This document shows positions 49,882-60,958 of a stretch of 64,000 nt of DNA, piece after piece. Position 1 is the stretch's first letter. Every line of letters begins with the position of its first letter. This DNA is from Actinomadura rudentiformis. GTDB lineage: Bacteria > Actinomycetota > Actinomycetes > Streptosporangiales > Streptosporangiaceae. The notes beneath the pieces are model-generated. The model was not told the origin of the DNA and did not search any database. It saw nothing but the letters and a program-made list of their open reading frames with translations. A program made the translations under genes and the position numbers. Location: the NCBI RefSeq assembly GCF_008923185.1, contig NZ_WBMT01000035.1:1-64000 (forward strand), in the 5' to 3' direction.

Positions 49882-50583
49882 TCAAGCGCGCCGGCCGCGC
49901 ACCCGGCGACGTCCGGGCGCGGCCGGCGCGCCGCGCGTCGCGGGGCCGGACACCGGGGTCTCCTCCAACGGCCAGCCCGGTGACCGGCCCGATGAGCGCA
50001 GCACCGCCTCCCAGGCGTCCCCCGGGGCCAGCGGCAGGTGCGGGACGCCCCAGTGCCACGCCGACACGAGCAGCTCGGGGTCGCGCGGCCGGTAGTCGGT
50101 CCCGATCGCCCTGGCGAGATCCCAGGCGTGCAGGTGCCATTCCACGCAGGCGGCGCCCGCGTGGTCGCCCACGGTGTACTTGGTGCCGCGATAGATCAGA
50201 TGGGTGCGGTCCCACATGTCCGGCATGAGGTCGGCGTAGGCGCCGGCCGACACCGTGAACGCCATGATGCGCGACGGCCCGGGCTCGGGGGGCAGGACCG
50301 CGAGCTCGGTCGCGTTCTGCCGGGCCTGCTGGCGGATCAGGACCGCGGAGGCCGCGTCCTGGGCGAACAGCTTGGCCAGCCGGCTGTCCGGCGAGTCCTG
50401 GAGGTACTCCAGGAAGTTCTCCGCGACGCAGCGGAGGTGACCGGCCAGGTCGGCGGCCAGCCACTCCGTGCACGGGGTCGGCACGCTCCAGTCGCCGACC
50501 CCGGCCGCCAGCGACCGGATCGCCTGCACTCCGTCCTGGTAGGACTCGAGTACGCGATGCCGATCAGGCGGCGTGCGCTCCAC
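49882..50583 (-). CDS. mycothiol-dependent maleylpyruvate isomerase-like/TIGR03083 family protein
   Basis: 233 aa. The MDMPI/DinB bundle is visible in VLESYQDGVQAIRSLAAGVGDWSVPTPCTEWLAADLAGHLRCVAENF, with the metal His in GHL, and the second metal-binding stretch CVEWHLHAWDLARAIG (about 154-169). The start is GTG 50583 with GGGGGGAA 7 nt upstream. The family contains metal- and mycothiol-dependent isomerases and transferases, and the substrate is unknown. The C-terminus is arginine/proline-rich and probably disordered. No operon partner. Confidence 0.8.
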   Translation of the reverse strand: MERTPPDRHRVLESYQDGVQAIRSLAAGVGDWSVPTPCTEWLAADLAGHLRCVAENFLEYLQDSPDSRLAKLFAQDAASAVLIRQQARQNATELAVLPPEPGPSRIMAFTVSAGAYADLMPDMWDRTHLIYRGTKYTVGDHAGAACVEWHLHAWDLARAIGTDYRPRDPELLVSAWHWGVPHLPLAPGDAWEAVLRSSGRSPGWPLEETPVSGPATRGAPAAPGRRRVRGRRA

Positions 50584-50786
50584 GTGACTTCCCCCCGGCG
50601 TTACGAGCACCGTGACGTTCGTGCGGCCCTGACGCCGGGCGCTCCTGCCACGCCGGCACGGTCCACCCCCGGCGGCCGACGCGGAAAGCCCCCCGGCGAT
50701 CCCCGAGAAGGTAGATTCTCAGAACTCGGCGGCCGGTGCCACTCGGTGCGGATGCTGTGTCGCGAGGCCGCGACCCCGGCCGGCCG

Positions 50787-51200
50787 TCAGACGATGGTCG
50801 CGGGCCGGACGCGGAAGGCCATCCGGTGCTGCTCGCGCGCGGTCCGCAGGCGGTCCACCTCGCCGGTCAACGGCGTGACGGCCGGGCGCGCCTTGGCCTT
50901 GCGGCGGGCGATCTCGGCGGCACGCCTGGTCTTGGCGTCCGCCGACTCCGGGACATAGGTCTTGGTCCCGGCGGCCACCCTCTCGGCGGCCTCGGCGGCC
51001 AGCAGCACCTCGGTCAGGGCCTTGTCGAAGGCGATGGCGAGCTCGTGCAGCTCGGCGTCGCGCCCCTCGGTCTCGGCGGCGCGCAGCGCCTTCTCCGCCT
51101 CGGCGGCCTCGGCCAGCCGGTCCTTGTAGGTGTCCGCGAGCCGCTGGTCGGCCTCGTACATCTCCATGACTTCCTTGTTCACACGGCGGCCCAGCGGCAT
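50787..51200 (-). CDS. hypothetical coiled-coil protein
   Basis: 137 aa, from ATG 51200 with AAGGAG 7 nt upstream. Residues 5-75 are strongly helical and charged (RVNKEVMEMYEADQRLADTYKDRLAEAAEAEKALRAAE), followed by a basic region (AKTRRAAEIARRKAKARP) and LTGEVDRLRTAREQHRMAF. No catalytic motif, signal or membrane segment. I do not recognise the family. It is divergent from the TetR gene, sharing a 120-bp promoter region, so the TetR protein may regulate it. Confidence 0.65.
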   Translation of the reverse strand: MPLGRRVNKEVMEMYEADQRLADTYKDRLAEAAEAEKALRAAETEGRDAELHELAIAFDKALTEVLLAAEAAERVAAGTKTYVPESADAKTRRAAEIARRKAKARPAVTPLTGEVDRLRTAREQHRMAFRVRPATIV

Positions 51201-51300
51201 GGGGTGGCTCCTTCGAATCCCGGCTTTCCAGATCCAGCTTCGGGTAAGCGTACGCCCAGGCCCCGGCGTGTCGTGGCGCAGGACGCCCAACTCGCGCCCT

Positions 51301-51314
51301 TTACGCAGTAAGGT
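51301..51314. promoter_or_regulatory. TetR operator candidate (TTAC-N3-GTAA site 4) overlapping the -10
   Basis: TTACGCAGTAA (51301-51311) overlaps TAAGGT (51309-51314), a -10 hexamer ending 6 nt before the TetR ATG. This arrangement would let the repressor block its own, probably leaderless, transcript. Confidence 0.5.
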
Positions 51315-51320
51315 CGGGCC

Positions 51321-51887
51321 ATGGTCCGACAGCCAGCGATCAACGCCCAGAACCGCGCGCCCCTCAGCATCGAGCGCATCATCGAGGCCGCACTCCAGAT
51401 CGTGGACGGCCAGGGGCTCGGCCGCCTCACGATGCGGCGCCTCGGCGACGCCCTGGAGGTGGAGGCGATGGCGATCTACCACCACCTCCCCCGCGGCAAG
51501 GAACAGCTCCTGGACGGACTCGTCGCCCACGTCGCCATCGCCCCGGCCGAGACGCGGGGTGCGGCGGGCTGGCGCGAGGCCCTGCGCGACTGGGCCCGCG
51601 GCTACCGGGCCCGGCTGCTCGATCACGCCGGGGTGCTGCCCCTGCTGGTCACTCGCCGCAACCCGGCGGCCCTCGCCACCACGACCGCCTCGCTCCAGGA
51701 GGTGCTGCGGCTGGGCGCGATCCCCGAAGCGGCGGCCGCCGTCGCCGCGCACACCCTGCTCGGGTACGTCATCGGCCACGCGGCACTGGAGGCGCGCGGC
51801 ACACCGGACGGCGCCGGCGAGACGGTGGACTGGGACGCCCGGTTCAACGGCGGCCTCGACCTGGTCCTGGCCGCCATCAACCCCTAA
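51321..51887 (+). CDS. TetR family transcriptional regulator
   Basis: 188 aa. N-terminal HTH: LSIERIIEAALQIVDGQGLGRLTMRRLGDALEVEAMAIYHHLPRGKEQLLDGLV (about residues 14-67). The C-terminal ligand domain is of the TetR_C type (VLPLLVTRRNPAALATTTASLQEVLRLGAIP). It is a one-component repressor responding to a small hydrophobic molecule, unidentified. The start follows a leaderless promoter carrying a palindrome. The coiled-coil gene opposite may be the target. Confidence 0.9.
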   Translation: MVRQPAINAQNRAPLSIERIIEAALQIVDGQGLGRLTMRRLGDALEVEAMAIYHHLPRGKEQLLDGLVAHVAIAPAETRGAAGWREALRDWARGYRARLLDHAGVLPLLVTRRNPAALATTTASLQEVLRLGAIPEAAAAVAAHTLLGYVIGHAALEARGTPDGAGETVDWDARFNGGLDLVLAAINP

Positions 51888-52268
51888 CGCGCTCACCCTC
51901 CACGAGGATCAGGGAGCGAGCAGCCGGTGGCCCGTGCATCTGGCCACAACAGGTCCGGTCCGGCGGGAACTCCACCTCGCGCCCCAGCCGCTCGCGGGCC
52001 GACGCCGGGACGACGCGAGGCCGGGCCGCGAATCAGGGTGAACCGTTTGTCCAGCGGACGGCGTGTCGTTCTTCACCCGTAATCGATCAAGGGGAACATA
52101 ATGAGTGGCACCTCAGGGTGAGGCGGGTCACAGCCATCCGGTACCCCAGTACCAAAGCACAACCGTCCCAACGGGCTATGGCCGCGACAATGCGAACCGC
52201 ATCACACTGGAGGACGTCATAAGGACGACATGCAAACCGCACCGAAGCTGAAGACCGGAGGCACGCCG
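51888..52268. other. intergenic region upstream of the DUF5999 gene
   Basis: 381 bp without a convincing gene. A CATAAT hexamer (52096-52101) could be a -10 for the rightward small gene. An RBS-like AGGGGAA followed by a 6-codon frame (ATG at 52101, Met-Ser-Gly-Thr-Ser-Gly-stop) might be a leader peptide, but the evidence is thin. Confidence 0.3.
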
Positions 52269-52472
52269 ATGTGCCCGCACCAGCCACCATGTCCCTCGCC
52301 TGACGGACCGAACCGCGACGCCGCCCGCACGATCGTGCACCACCCCGAGCAGGGGTGGAGCCTGCTGTGCAACGGCGTCGTGCTCTTCGAGGACACCGGT
52401 GAGCTGCTGCCCGACGGGGAAGTCATCGCACCGCACCGGCCGACGGACCTGATCGCTCCGTCCGCCGCCTGA
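52269..52472 (+). CDS. DUF5999 family small protein
   Basis: 67 aa: MCPHQPPCPSPDGPNRDAARTIVHH, then PEQGWSLLCNGVVLFEDTGELLPDG and VIAPHRP. This conserved actinobacterial micro-protein family (DUF5999) has two N-terminal Cys residues in a His/Cys context that could bind metal. Function unknown. The start at 52269 is chosen because homologues begin MCxHQPPCP and GGAGGC lies upstream. ATG 52230 would add 13 residues. Confidence 0.85.
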   Translation: MCPHQPPCPSPDGPNRDAARTIVHHPEQGWSLLCNGVVLFEDTGELLPDGEVIAPHRPTDLIAPSAA

Positions 52473-52539
52473 CCTGTCCCACACGGGGGACTAGTCCAAA
52501 CGGGTGATCATCCTCGGGGGCAAGCTCACCTGCCCGAGC

Positions 52540-52564
52540 CTCTGGGCCGACCCGCGGCCCAGAG
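52540..52564 (+). terminator. hairpin 1 downstream of the DUF5999 gene
   Basis: 9-bp perfect stem CTCTGGGCC / GGCCCAGAG with a 7-nt loop; no T-run. Confidence 0.5.
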
Positions 52565-52639
52565 GAGCACGAACCTCCAACCGCACGACCCCTCCATCTC
52601 CAAGACCCTCCATCGCCAAGACCCACAGCACCACAGCGG

Positions 52640-52664
52640 CGCCCGCTCCGAGCGGGCGTCTTTT
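52640..52664 (+). terminator. intrinsic terminator (hairpin 2)
   Basis: CGCCCGC / GCGGGCG stem with a 5-nt loop followed on the + strand by TCTTTT, a rarely clear T-tract for this genome. It lies 8 bp before the end of the convergent hydrolase gene. Confidence 0.7.
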
Positions 52665-52672
52665 GCTGCCGG

Positions 52673-53290
52673 TCAGCGCGTGCCGCTCCAGCGGCGCAGC
52701 CACGGCTCCACGGCGGCGCCCACCGCGGCCGGATCCTTCGTGAGGTCGTGCCGCTCGCCGGCCAGCACGACGACCTCCGCGGCGTCCGCCGGATCGGGGA
52801 CGCCGAACGGGTCGCGGTCGCCGTTCACGACGACGACCTCGACCCCCGCCGAGCGCAGCTCGTCCGCTCGCGACCGCTCCGGGTTGCGCGGCGGGTGCAG
52901 CGGGAAGGCCAGCGCGACGACCCCGGCGGCGTCCGCGGCCCGGGCGGTCCGGCACGCCACCCGTGCCCCGTTGCTGCGCCCGCCCTGGACGAGCGGCACG
53001 GCGCCGTGGCGGTCCCGCAGCAGCTTGATGACCTCCAGCCAGGCCTCGTCCTGCTTCACCGCGGGCCCGGGCGCGCGGCGGCCCGCCAGCCTGAACGGCT
53101 GCATCACGCGCGCGACGGCGCCGCCGAGGGCGAGCGCGACGTCCCGGACGGCCAGCAGATCGGGCGCCTCCACTCCCCCGTTCGACCCGTGCGTCAGCAC
53201 CAGCAGGAACGAAGGGTCGTCCACCTCGTCCAGGGTGACCTGCGCCGGGCCGTGGGCCGTGTCGATCCGCACGTGACCAACCGTAGCCAC
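52673..53290 (-). CDS. alpha/beta hydrolase, TEX30/KANL3-like
   Basis: 205 aa. It has a beta strand with LLVLTHGSNGG (oxyanion region), QPFRLAGRRAPG and the nucleophile elbow VQGGRSNGARVA with Ser (GxSxG form GRSNG, about residue 106). The likely acid Asp lies in VNGDRDPFG and His in LAGERHDLTKDP. The small alpha/beta hydrolases of this family have unknown substrates. GTG start at 53290; a GTG at 53275 is possible. It is divergent from the PPOX gene with only 27 bp between starts. Confidence 0.85.
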   Translation of the reverse strand: MATVGHVRIDTAHGPAQVTLDEVDDPSFLLVLTHGSNGGVEAPDLLAVRDVALALGGAVARVMQPFRLAGRRAPGPAVKQDEAWLEVIKLLRDRHGAVPLVQGGRSNGARVACRTARAADAAGVVALAFPLHPPRNPERSRADELRSAGVEVVVVNGDRDPFGVPDPADAAEVVVLAGERHDLTKDPAAVGAAVEPWLRRWSGTR

Positions 53291-53317
53291 TGGGGATCGG
53301 TGCGGCAGACTGGCGCC

Positions 53318-53743
53318 ATGGTAAAGATGACGGAAAGTGAATGGCGGGAATTCGTATCAGAGGGGACACGGACCGGGAAGATCGGGCTGACCCGCAAGGA
53401 CGGCAGCCCTCACGTGACCCCCATCTGGTTCGTCCTGGACGGCCCAGACCTGGTGTTCAACACAGGCAAGGAAAGCCTCAAGGGGCGCATCCTCCGGCGT
53501 GAGCCCCGGGTGGTGATCTGCGTGGACGACCAGGAGCCGCCGTTCTCGTTCGTCCTCATCAAGGGAGAGGCCACGCTGTCGGAGGACCTGGACGAGATGC
53601 TCACCTGGGCGACGGCCATCGGCGGCCGCTACATGGGTGAGGACCGGGGCAAGGAGTTCGGCGAGCGCAACGCGGTGCCCGGCGAGTACCTCGTGCGGGT
53701 GCGGATCGACCAGGTCGTCGCCGAACGTGACGTCGCGAGCTGA
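53318..53743 (+). CDS. PPOX-class F420/FMN-dependent split-barrel protein (TIGR03618-like)
   Basis: 141 aa, split beta-barrel of the pyridoxamine-phosphate-oxidase superfamily: VSEGTRTGKIGLTRKDGSPHVTPIWFVLDGPDLVFNTGKESLKGRIL, RREPRVVICVDDQEPPFSFVLIKGEA, AVPGEYLVRVRIDQVVAE. Actinobacterial relatives bind F420 (F420H2-dependent reductases) or FMN. The substrate is unknown. ATG start at 53318; no ribosome binding site is visible and the gap to the divergent hydrolase gene is very short, so leaderless expression is possible. Confidence 0.88.
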   Translation: MVKMTESEWREFVSEGTRTGKIGLTRKDGSPHVTPIWFVLDGPDLVFNTGKESLKGRILRREPRVVICVDDQEPPFSFVLIKGEATLSEDLDEMLTWATAIGGRYMGEDRGKEFGERNAVPGEYLVRVRIDQVVAERDVAS

Positions 53744-53758
53744 ACCCTCCCGGATCCC

Positions 53759-54898
53759 TCAGGCGTCGGGCCAGCCGGGCGGCAGCGACCGGGCGGGCGT
53801 GCCCGTCGCCATCCGCAGCCGCTCGGCGAAACTCTCATGCAGGAGCGGGCCCCAGAGATAGTCACTCGGCACCCTGATGGCCCGGCCCAGCAGGTCGTGC
53901 GTCTCGGCGGGCGCGGGATCGGCGGCCGGGCCGTCGGCGTACCGGACGGCGAGCAGCGCGTACATGTGGTCGAGGGCGCCGAAGGCCTCGCCCGCCACCG
54001 CGGGCAGCGAGCCGTCCGACACCGCCGACTCGACGACCGGCTCCCACCACAGGTCCGCGGGGTCGGCGTCCTCGTCGTCACCGCCGAAGTCGCGGCGGAG
54101 GCGTGCCCGCACCTGGCCCGACACGCCGGGGTCGGAGAGGCCGCGGCGCCAGACCTCGCGCGCCTCGTCGCCGCGTCCGCGCAGCGGCAGCGTGCGTGCC
54201 AGCAGCTCGGTGGCCAGCGGCCCGACCTCCGGGTCGGCGACGGCGTCATCGTCGCCGAGGGCCGCGCCGAACGCGCCGATGGCCTGGTCGAGGCAGGAGA
54301 TGCCGAGCGCCACCGCCAGCCGGGCGTAGGCGTACGGTGCGGACTCCCGGTCGATGACCTTCAGGCCCGCGGTCAGGACGCGCTGGGCGCGCACCGGCTC
54401 GCCGCGTTCGAGCAGCCGCTGGGCGAGGTCGTGGGCGGCCACCGGTCCGTACTCGGGGTCCCCGGTCCCGATCGCCTCCTCCCAGTGCCCCCGCGCGGTC
54501 TCGAAGTCGCCCGCGTCGTCGGCCAGCCGTCCCAGCGCCAGGAAGGCCGGCGGGAGGTAGGCGGGATTGCCGAAGTCGACCACGACCTGCCAGGCGCGCC
54601 CGGCCTCCGCGTGCTCGCCGGCTCGTTCGTGGGTGAGCGCCAGGTGGTAGGCGGCCCGGGGCCCGTACTCGGGGTCCGCGGCCTGGATCGCGACCCGGTC
54701 GGCCTCCCGCGCCCCCGCCACGTCCCCGGAGTCGTCGAGGACGACGGCCAGCCCGAGCGCGGCCTGCGCCCGCACCGGTGTGTCGCCCAGCGCGAGCACC
54801 TCCTGGAACAGCAGGGCGGCCCGGTCGGCCTCGCCGTTCTCGGCGAGCCGCCGGGCCTCCTCGCACAGCCGAGCCGGATCGTCAGGCGTCTTGCTCAT
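53759..54898 (-). CDS. tetratricopeptide-repeat protein
   Basis: 379 aa, almost all helical. Several degenerate TPR units of about 34-36 residues recur with YGPRAAYHLALTHERAGEHAEAGRAWQ, PPAFLALGRLADDAGDFETARGHWEEAI and GPVAAHDLAQRLLERGEPVRAQRVL. It is probably a cytoplasmic protein-protein interaction scaffold. The C-terminal third (about 270-379) is not repetitive and I do not recognise it. The start is ATG 54898; there is no clear RBS. It may be the last gene of a unit ending with the PPOX gene on the opposite strand. Confidence 0.8.
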   Translation of the reverse strand: MSKTPDDPARLCEEARRLAENGEADRAALLFQEVLALGDTPVRAQAALGLAVVLDDSGDVAGAREADRVAIQAADPEYGPRAAYHLALTHERAGEHAEAGRAWQVVVDFGNPAYLPPAFLALGRLADDAGDFETARGHWEEAIGTGDPEYGPVAAHDLAQRLLERGEPVRAQRVLTAGLKVIDRESAPYAYARLAVALGISCLDQAIGAFGAALGDDDAVADPEVGPLATELLARTLPLRGRGDEAREVWRRGLSDPGVSGQVRARLRRDFGGDDEDADPADLWWEPVVESAVSDGSLPAVAGEAFGALDHMYALLAVRYADGPAADPAPAETHDLLGRAIRVPSDYLWGPLLHESFAERLRMATGTPARSLPPGWPDA

Positions 54899-55017
54899 GC
54901 GGCAGCCTTCTGGGGGTCCGAATGGTCCCCAGAGCCTATCGAGATCGGCCCCTCCCGTCCCGGGACGACACCCGGATCCGGACAAGAACGATCACAGATT
55001 CCGAGACGGCGTCACGG

Positions 55018-55061
55018 TCAGTCCTCGGACGCCACCGGCTCAGTCCTCGAACGCTCCCGGC

Positions 55062-55082
<21 letters not shown>
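55018..55082 (-). repeat. three 22-bp tandem repeats at the gcvP 3' end
   Basis: Units 55061-55082, 55039-55060 and 55018-55038. Each contains CTCAGTCCTCG, the reverse complement of the gcvP end with its TGA. The copy nearest the gene holds the real stop codon (55062-55064); the others lie downstream and carry further in-register TGAs. Confidence 0.8.
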
Positions 55083-57941
<2,859 letters not shown>

Positions 57942-58007
57942 AGGGGAATCCTCCTGGGCTGCTGGGGTCGCTCAGGGCCACCATCGGCCCGCGCTGGCCC
58001 GATGGCC

Positions 58008-58208
58008 GGTCTCCCCCTCTGTCATGGGCACCTGAGAGCTTCACCCGCGGAGCGGGGTTTCCCCTTCGGTGAGGCCCGTTCCCTCCATCGAGGGAACGAC
58101 GCCTGCTTTCCAGAGGTGCCTCGCCCAGCGGTCCTTTTGCCTGAGAGGTTCCGGGGAGGGTTGCCCCTTCGGCGCCCCACGCTGGCGGCGTGGAGTCTCT
58201 CCCGCACA
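58008..58208 (-). ncRNA. tandem glycine riboswitch controlling gcvP
   Basis: Read on the minus strand, aptamer 1 runs from about 58205 (GCGGGAGAG) through GGCGCCGAAGGGGCAA to CTCTCAGGCAAAAGGACCGC (about 58127). Aptamer 2 follows with ACCTCTGGA, CACCGAAGGGG and GCTCTCAGGTGCCCATGACA, then AGAGGGGGA (about 58010). These are the conserved glycine-riboswitch sequences, in the usual two-aptamer arrangement. Glycine binding is expected to switch gcvP on. The stretch 57942-58008 to the gcvP start must contain the expression platform; I did not resolve it. Upstream, 58209-58411 holds no gene that I can support. Confidence 0.93.
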
Positions 58209-58483
58209 GGGTCGACGGCATGTCCTAAGGGGAACTCTATCCAAAGAGGACGGAAACGATCGACGCGGCCCCGCGGTCCGCGGTTGGGGCCCATGATCGG
58301 CCGCCAGGGCCGGTCAGTACGATATCCACAGCTCACAGAGCCACGGGCGGCCCGGAGCCGGGGGGCGAGACCAATAGGTAAGTCGGTTGGGGCCGCGCGG
58401 GGCAGCACGGCATGCCCCGCTCGACGGGGCGGCGCCTGTTCTGGGACGCTGATCACAGTGAGAGTTCCGGACGGTGGTGCGGC

Positions 58484-60958
58484 ATGACACAGGGCGTGAC
58501 GCACAGCACGACACAGGGCGCTCCCGAGGCCCGGAGCGAGGCGCCCGAGCCCAAGCAGGGCGCCGCCGTCGGCGTGCCCGTGGACGAGCCGGCCGGCCCC
58601 GACCGGATCCGCCGCCCGGTCGACGCCATCCGTTTCCTGGCCTCCGTCGCGGGCCTCGCCGCGATCCTGCTGCTGGTCTCTATCGCCAAGGGCACCACGA
58701 CCGGCTTGCAGAGCGACATCGTCGGGGGCACCACGCAGGCCCCGCGGTTCCTGCTGACCATGGCCACGCTGGTCTCCAGCTTCGGCGTGCTGGCCGTGCC
58801 GGTCGCGTTCGCGATCGAGCGCCTGTTCCACAAGGACGGGGTACGGGTCGCGATCGCCCTGCTGGCCGCGGTGATCGCGTTCGTCCTCACCATCGTCCTG
58901 GACGACTGGGTGGTCCCCGCGGCCCCCGGCGGCGTCCTGGACTCCCTCATCTGGGGCGGCACCGACACCGCGCCGGTGCACACCGACATCACCCCGGTCA
59001 TCGCGTTCGTCACGGCCGTGGGCATGGCCGGCCGGACGCGCTGGCAGGCCGCCACCTGGGCAATGATCGGACTGGCCGCGCTGACCGGGCTGACGGCCCT
59101 GTACGCCTCCGTGGCCGCGCTGGCGGCCACGTACTTCCTCGGCCGGGCCATCGGCCACGGCACGCTGTACGCCGTCGGCACGCCCAACCCCCGCCCGCCC
59201 GGCACCGCGGTCATGGCCGCCTTGACCAGGCTGGGTTTCACGCCCTTGCGCGCCCGTCGCGTCCCGGCCCCGGCCGACGAGCCCCGGGCCTATGACGTGG
59301 CGGTCGAGCAGACCGCCGGCCGCCAGCTGCCCCAGGGCGAATGGCAGCTGCGGGTCACCGTCCTGGACCGCGACCAGCAGACCGCCGGGCTCTTCTACCG
59401 GGTGTGGCGCCTAGTCCGGCTCCGCGCCGCGACGCCCCGCCGCGCGCTGCGGTCGCTGCGCCGGTCGCTGGAGCAGGAGTCCCTGATGGCGTACGCGGTC
59501 CACGCCGCGAACGCCCGGACGCCCCGCCTGCTCGGCACCTCCGAAGTGGGCACCGAGGCCGCGCTGCTGGCGTACGAGCACGTCTCGGGGCGCACCCTGA
59601 ACACGCTCGCCGACGACGAGATCACCGACGAGCTCCTGGCCGACATCTGGCGGCAGTTCCAGCGCCTCCAGGCGGGGCGCCTCGCCCACCGCCGCCTGGA
59701 GGCCGAGTCCATCCAGATCACCGACGGCCGGGCCCATCTGGTCCATCTGCGCGTCGGCGAGATCGCCGCCGGTGATCTGGCGCTGCGGCTGGACCTGGCC
59801 CAGCTCCTCACCACGCTCGCGCTGCGCGTCGGGCCGGAACGCGCGGTCGCGACCGCCTCGCCCATCCTCGGCGACAGCACCCTGGCCGGGGTCGTGCCGA
59901 TGCTCCAGCGGGTCGCCCTGACCCGCGCCACGCGGGCCGCGCTGCGCCACGACAAGGACCTGCTGACCCGCATCCGCGAGCAGATCCTGCGCCTCAAGCC
60001 CGAGAGCGAGGCCCCGCCGATCCGGCTGGAGCGTTTCCGCCCCCGCACGATCGTCAGCATCGTGGCCCTCACCTTCGCGGCCTACATCATCGTCCCCCAG
60101 CTCAGCAGCGTTGATCTCGGCAATCTGCTGTCATCGGCCACATGGTGGTGGGCGGCGGCCGGCCTGGCCGCGGCGGCCGCCACCTACGTGGCCGCCGCCT
60201 GGATGCTCATCGGCTTCGTGCCCGAGCCGCTCCCGCTCTGGCGCACGGTCCTGGTGCAGCTGGCCGCGTCGTTCGTGAAGCTCGTGGCACCGGCCGCCGT
60301 CGCGGGCGTGGCGCTCAACACCCGCTACCTTCAGCGCTCCGGGGTCCGCCCCGGGCCGGCCGTGGCCAGCGTGGGCGCCTCCCAGCTGATGGGCATGGCC
60401 ACCCACATCCTGCTGCTGATCCTCTTCGGCTTCATCACCGGCTCCACCACGAACGCCACCAAGGATCTGGCGCCGTCCCGGACGATCGTCATCGTGCTGC
60501 TGGCGCTCGCGATCATCGCCGGGATCGCGCTCACCATCCCCAAGGTGCGGCGCTTCGTCACCGCCCGGCTGAAGAACATGTTCTCCGGCGTCGTGCCCCG
60601 GCTGGTGGACGTGCTCCAGTCGCCCAAGAAGATGTTCACGGGCATGGGCGGCATCATCCTGCTCAGCGCCGCCTTCGTGGCCTGCCTGGACAGCTCCATC
60701 CGCGCCTTCGGCGGTGAACTGCCCCTCACCACGGTGATCGTGGTCTTCCTGACCGCCAACGCGGTCGGCTCGGCCGCGCCCACTCCCGGCGGCCTCGGCG
60801 CCGTCGAAGGGGCGCTGACCCTGGCGCTGACCCTGGCCGGCCTGACCGCCGAGACGGCGACGTCGGCCGTGCTGCTCTACCGTCTGCTGACGTTGTGGTT
60901 CCCGGTGCTCCCGGGCTGGGCCGCGTTCGCCTATCTGCAGCGGAAGGAAGCGATCTAG
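58484..60958 (+). CDS. pseudokinase-like/LPG synthase transmembrane domain fusion protein
   Basis: 824 aa from ATG 58484. Residues about 45-225 contain several hydrophobic helices. Residues about 230-490 form a soluble region resembling a kinase or ABC1-like fold, but the catalytic-loop position reads AHRRLEAESIQI rather than HxDxxxxN and the DFG position reads LVHLRVGE, so phosphotransfer is unlikely. Residues about 520-824 are an LPG_synthase_TM (UPF0104, flippase-like) domain with LAASFVKLVAPAAVAGVALNTRYLQRSG and SAAPTPGGLGAVEGALTLALTLAG. It may flip or sense a lipid. Its TAG stop is shared with the convergent MerR gene. Confidence 0.85.
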   Translation: MTQGVTHSTTQGAPEARSEAPEPKQGAAVGVPVDEPAGPDRIRRPVDAIRFLASVAGLAAILLLVSIAKGTTTGLQSDIVGGTTQAPRFLLTMATLVSSFGVLAVPVAFAIERLFHKDGVRVAIALLAAVIAFVLTIVLDDWVVPAAPGGVLDSLIWGGTDTAPVHTDITPVIAFVTAVGMAGRTRWQAATWAMIGLAALTGLTALYASVAALAATYFLGRAIGHGTLYAVGTPNPRPPGTAVMAALTRLGFTPLRARRVPAPADEPRAYDVAVEQTAGRQLPQGEWQLRVTVLDRDQQTAGLFYRVWRLVRLRAATPRRALRSLRRSLEQESLMAYAVHAANARTPRLLGTSEVGTEAALLAYEHVSGRTLNTLADDEITDELLADIWRQFQRLQAGRLAHRRLEAESIQITDGRAHLVHLRVGEIAAGDLALRLDLAQLLTTLALRVGPERAVATASPILGDSTLAGVVPMLQRVALTRATRAALRHDKDLLTRIREQILRLKPESEAPPIRLERFRPRTIVSIVALTFAAYIIVPQLSSVDLGNLLSSATWWWAAAGLAAAAATYVAAAWMLIGFVPEPLPLWRTVLVQLAASFVKLVAPAAVAGVALNTRYLQRSGVRPGPAVASVGASQLMGMATHILLLILFGFITGSTTNATKDLAPSRTIVIVLLALAIIAGIALTIPKVRRFVTARLKNMFSGVVPRLVDVLQSPKKMFTGMGGIILLSAAFVACLDSSIRAFGGELPLTTVIVVFLTANAVGSAAPTPGGLGAVEGALTLALTLAGLTAETATSAVLLYRLLTLWFPVLPGWAAFAYLQRKEAI

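Noticed and set aside
58459..58487. GTG-initiated 9-codon frame whose TGA overlaps the ATG of the LPG_TM gene
   Set aside because: Could be a coupling uORF, but no ribosome binding site or conservation can be shown.
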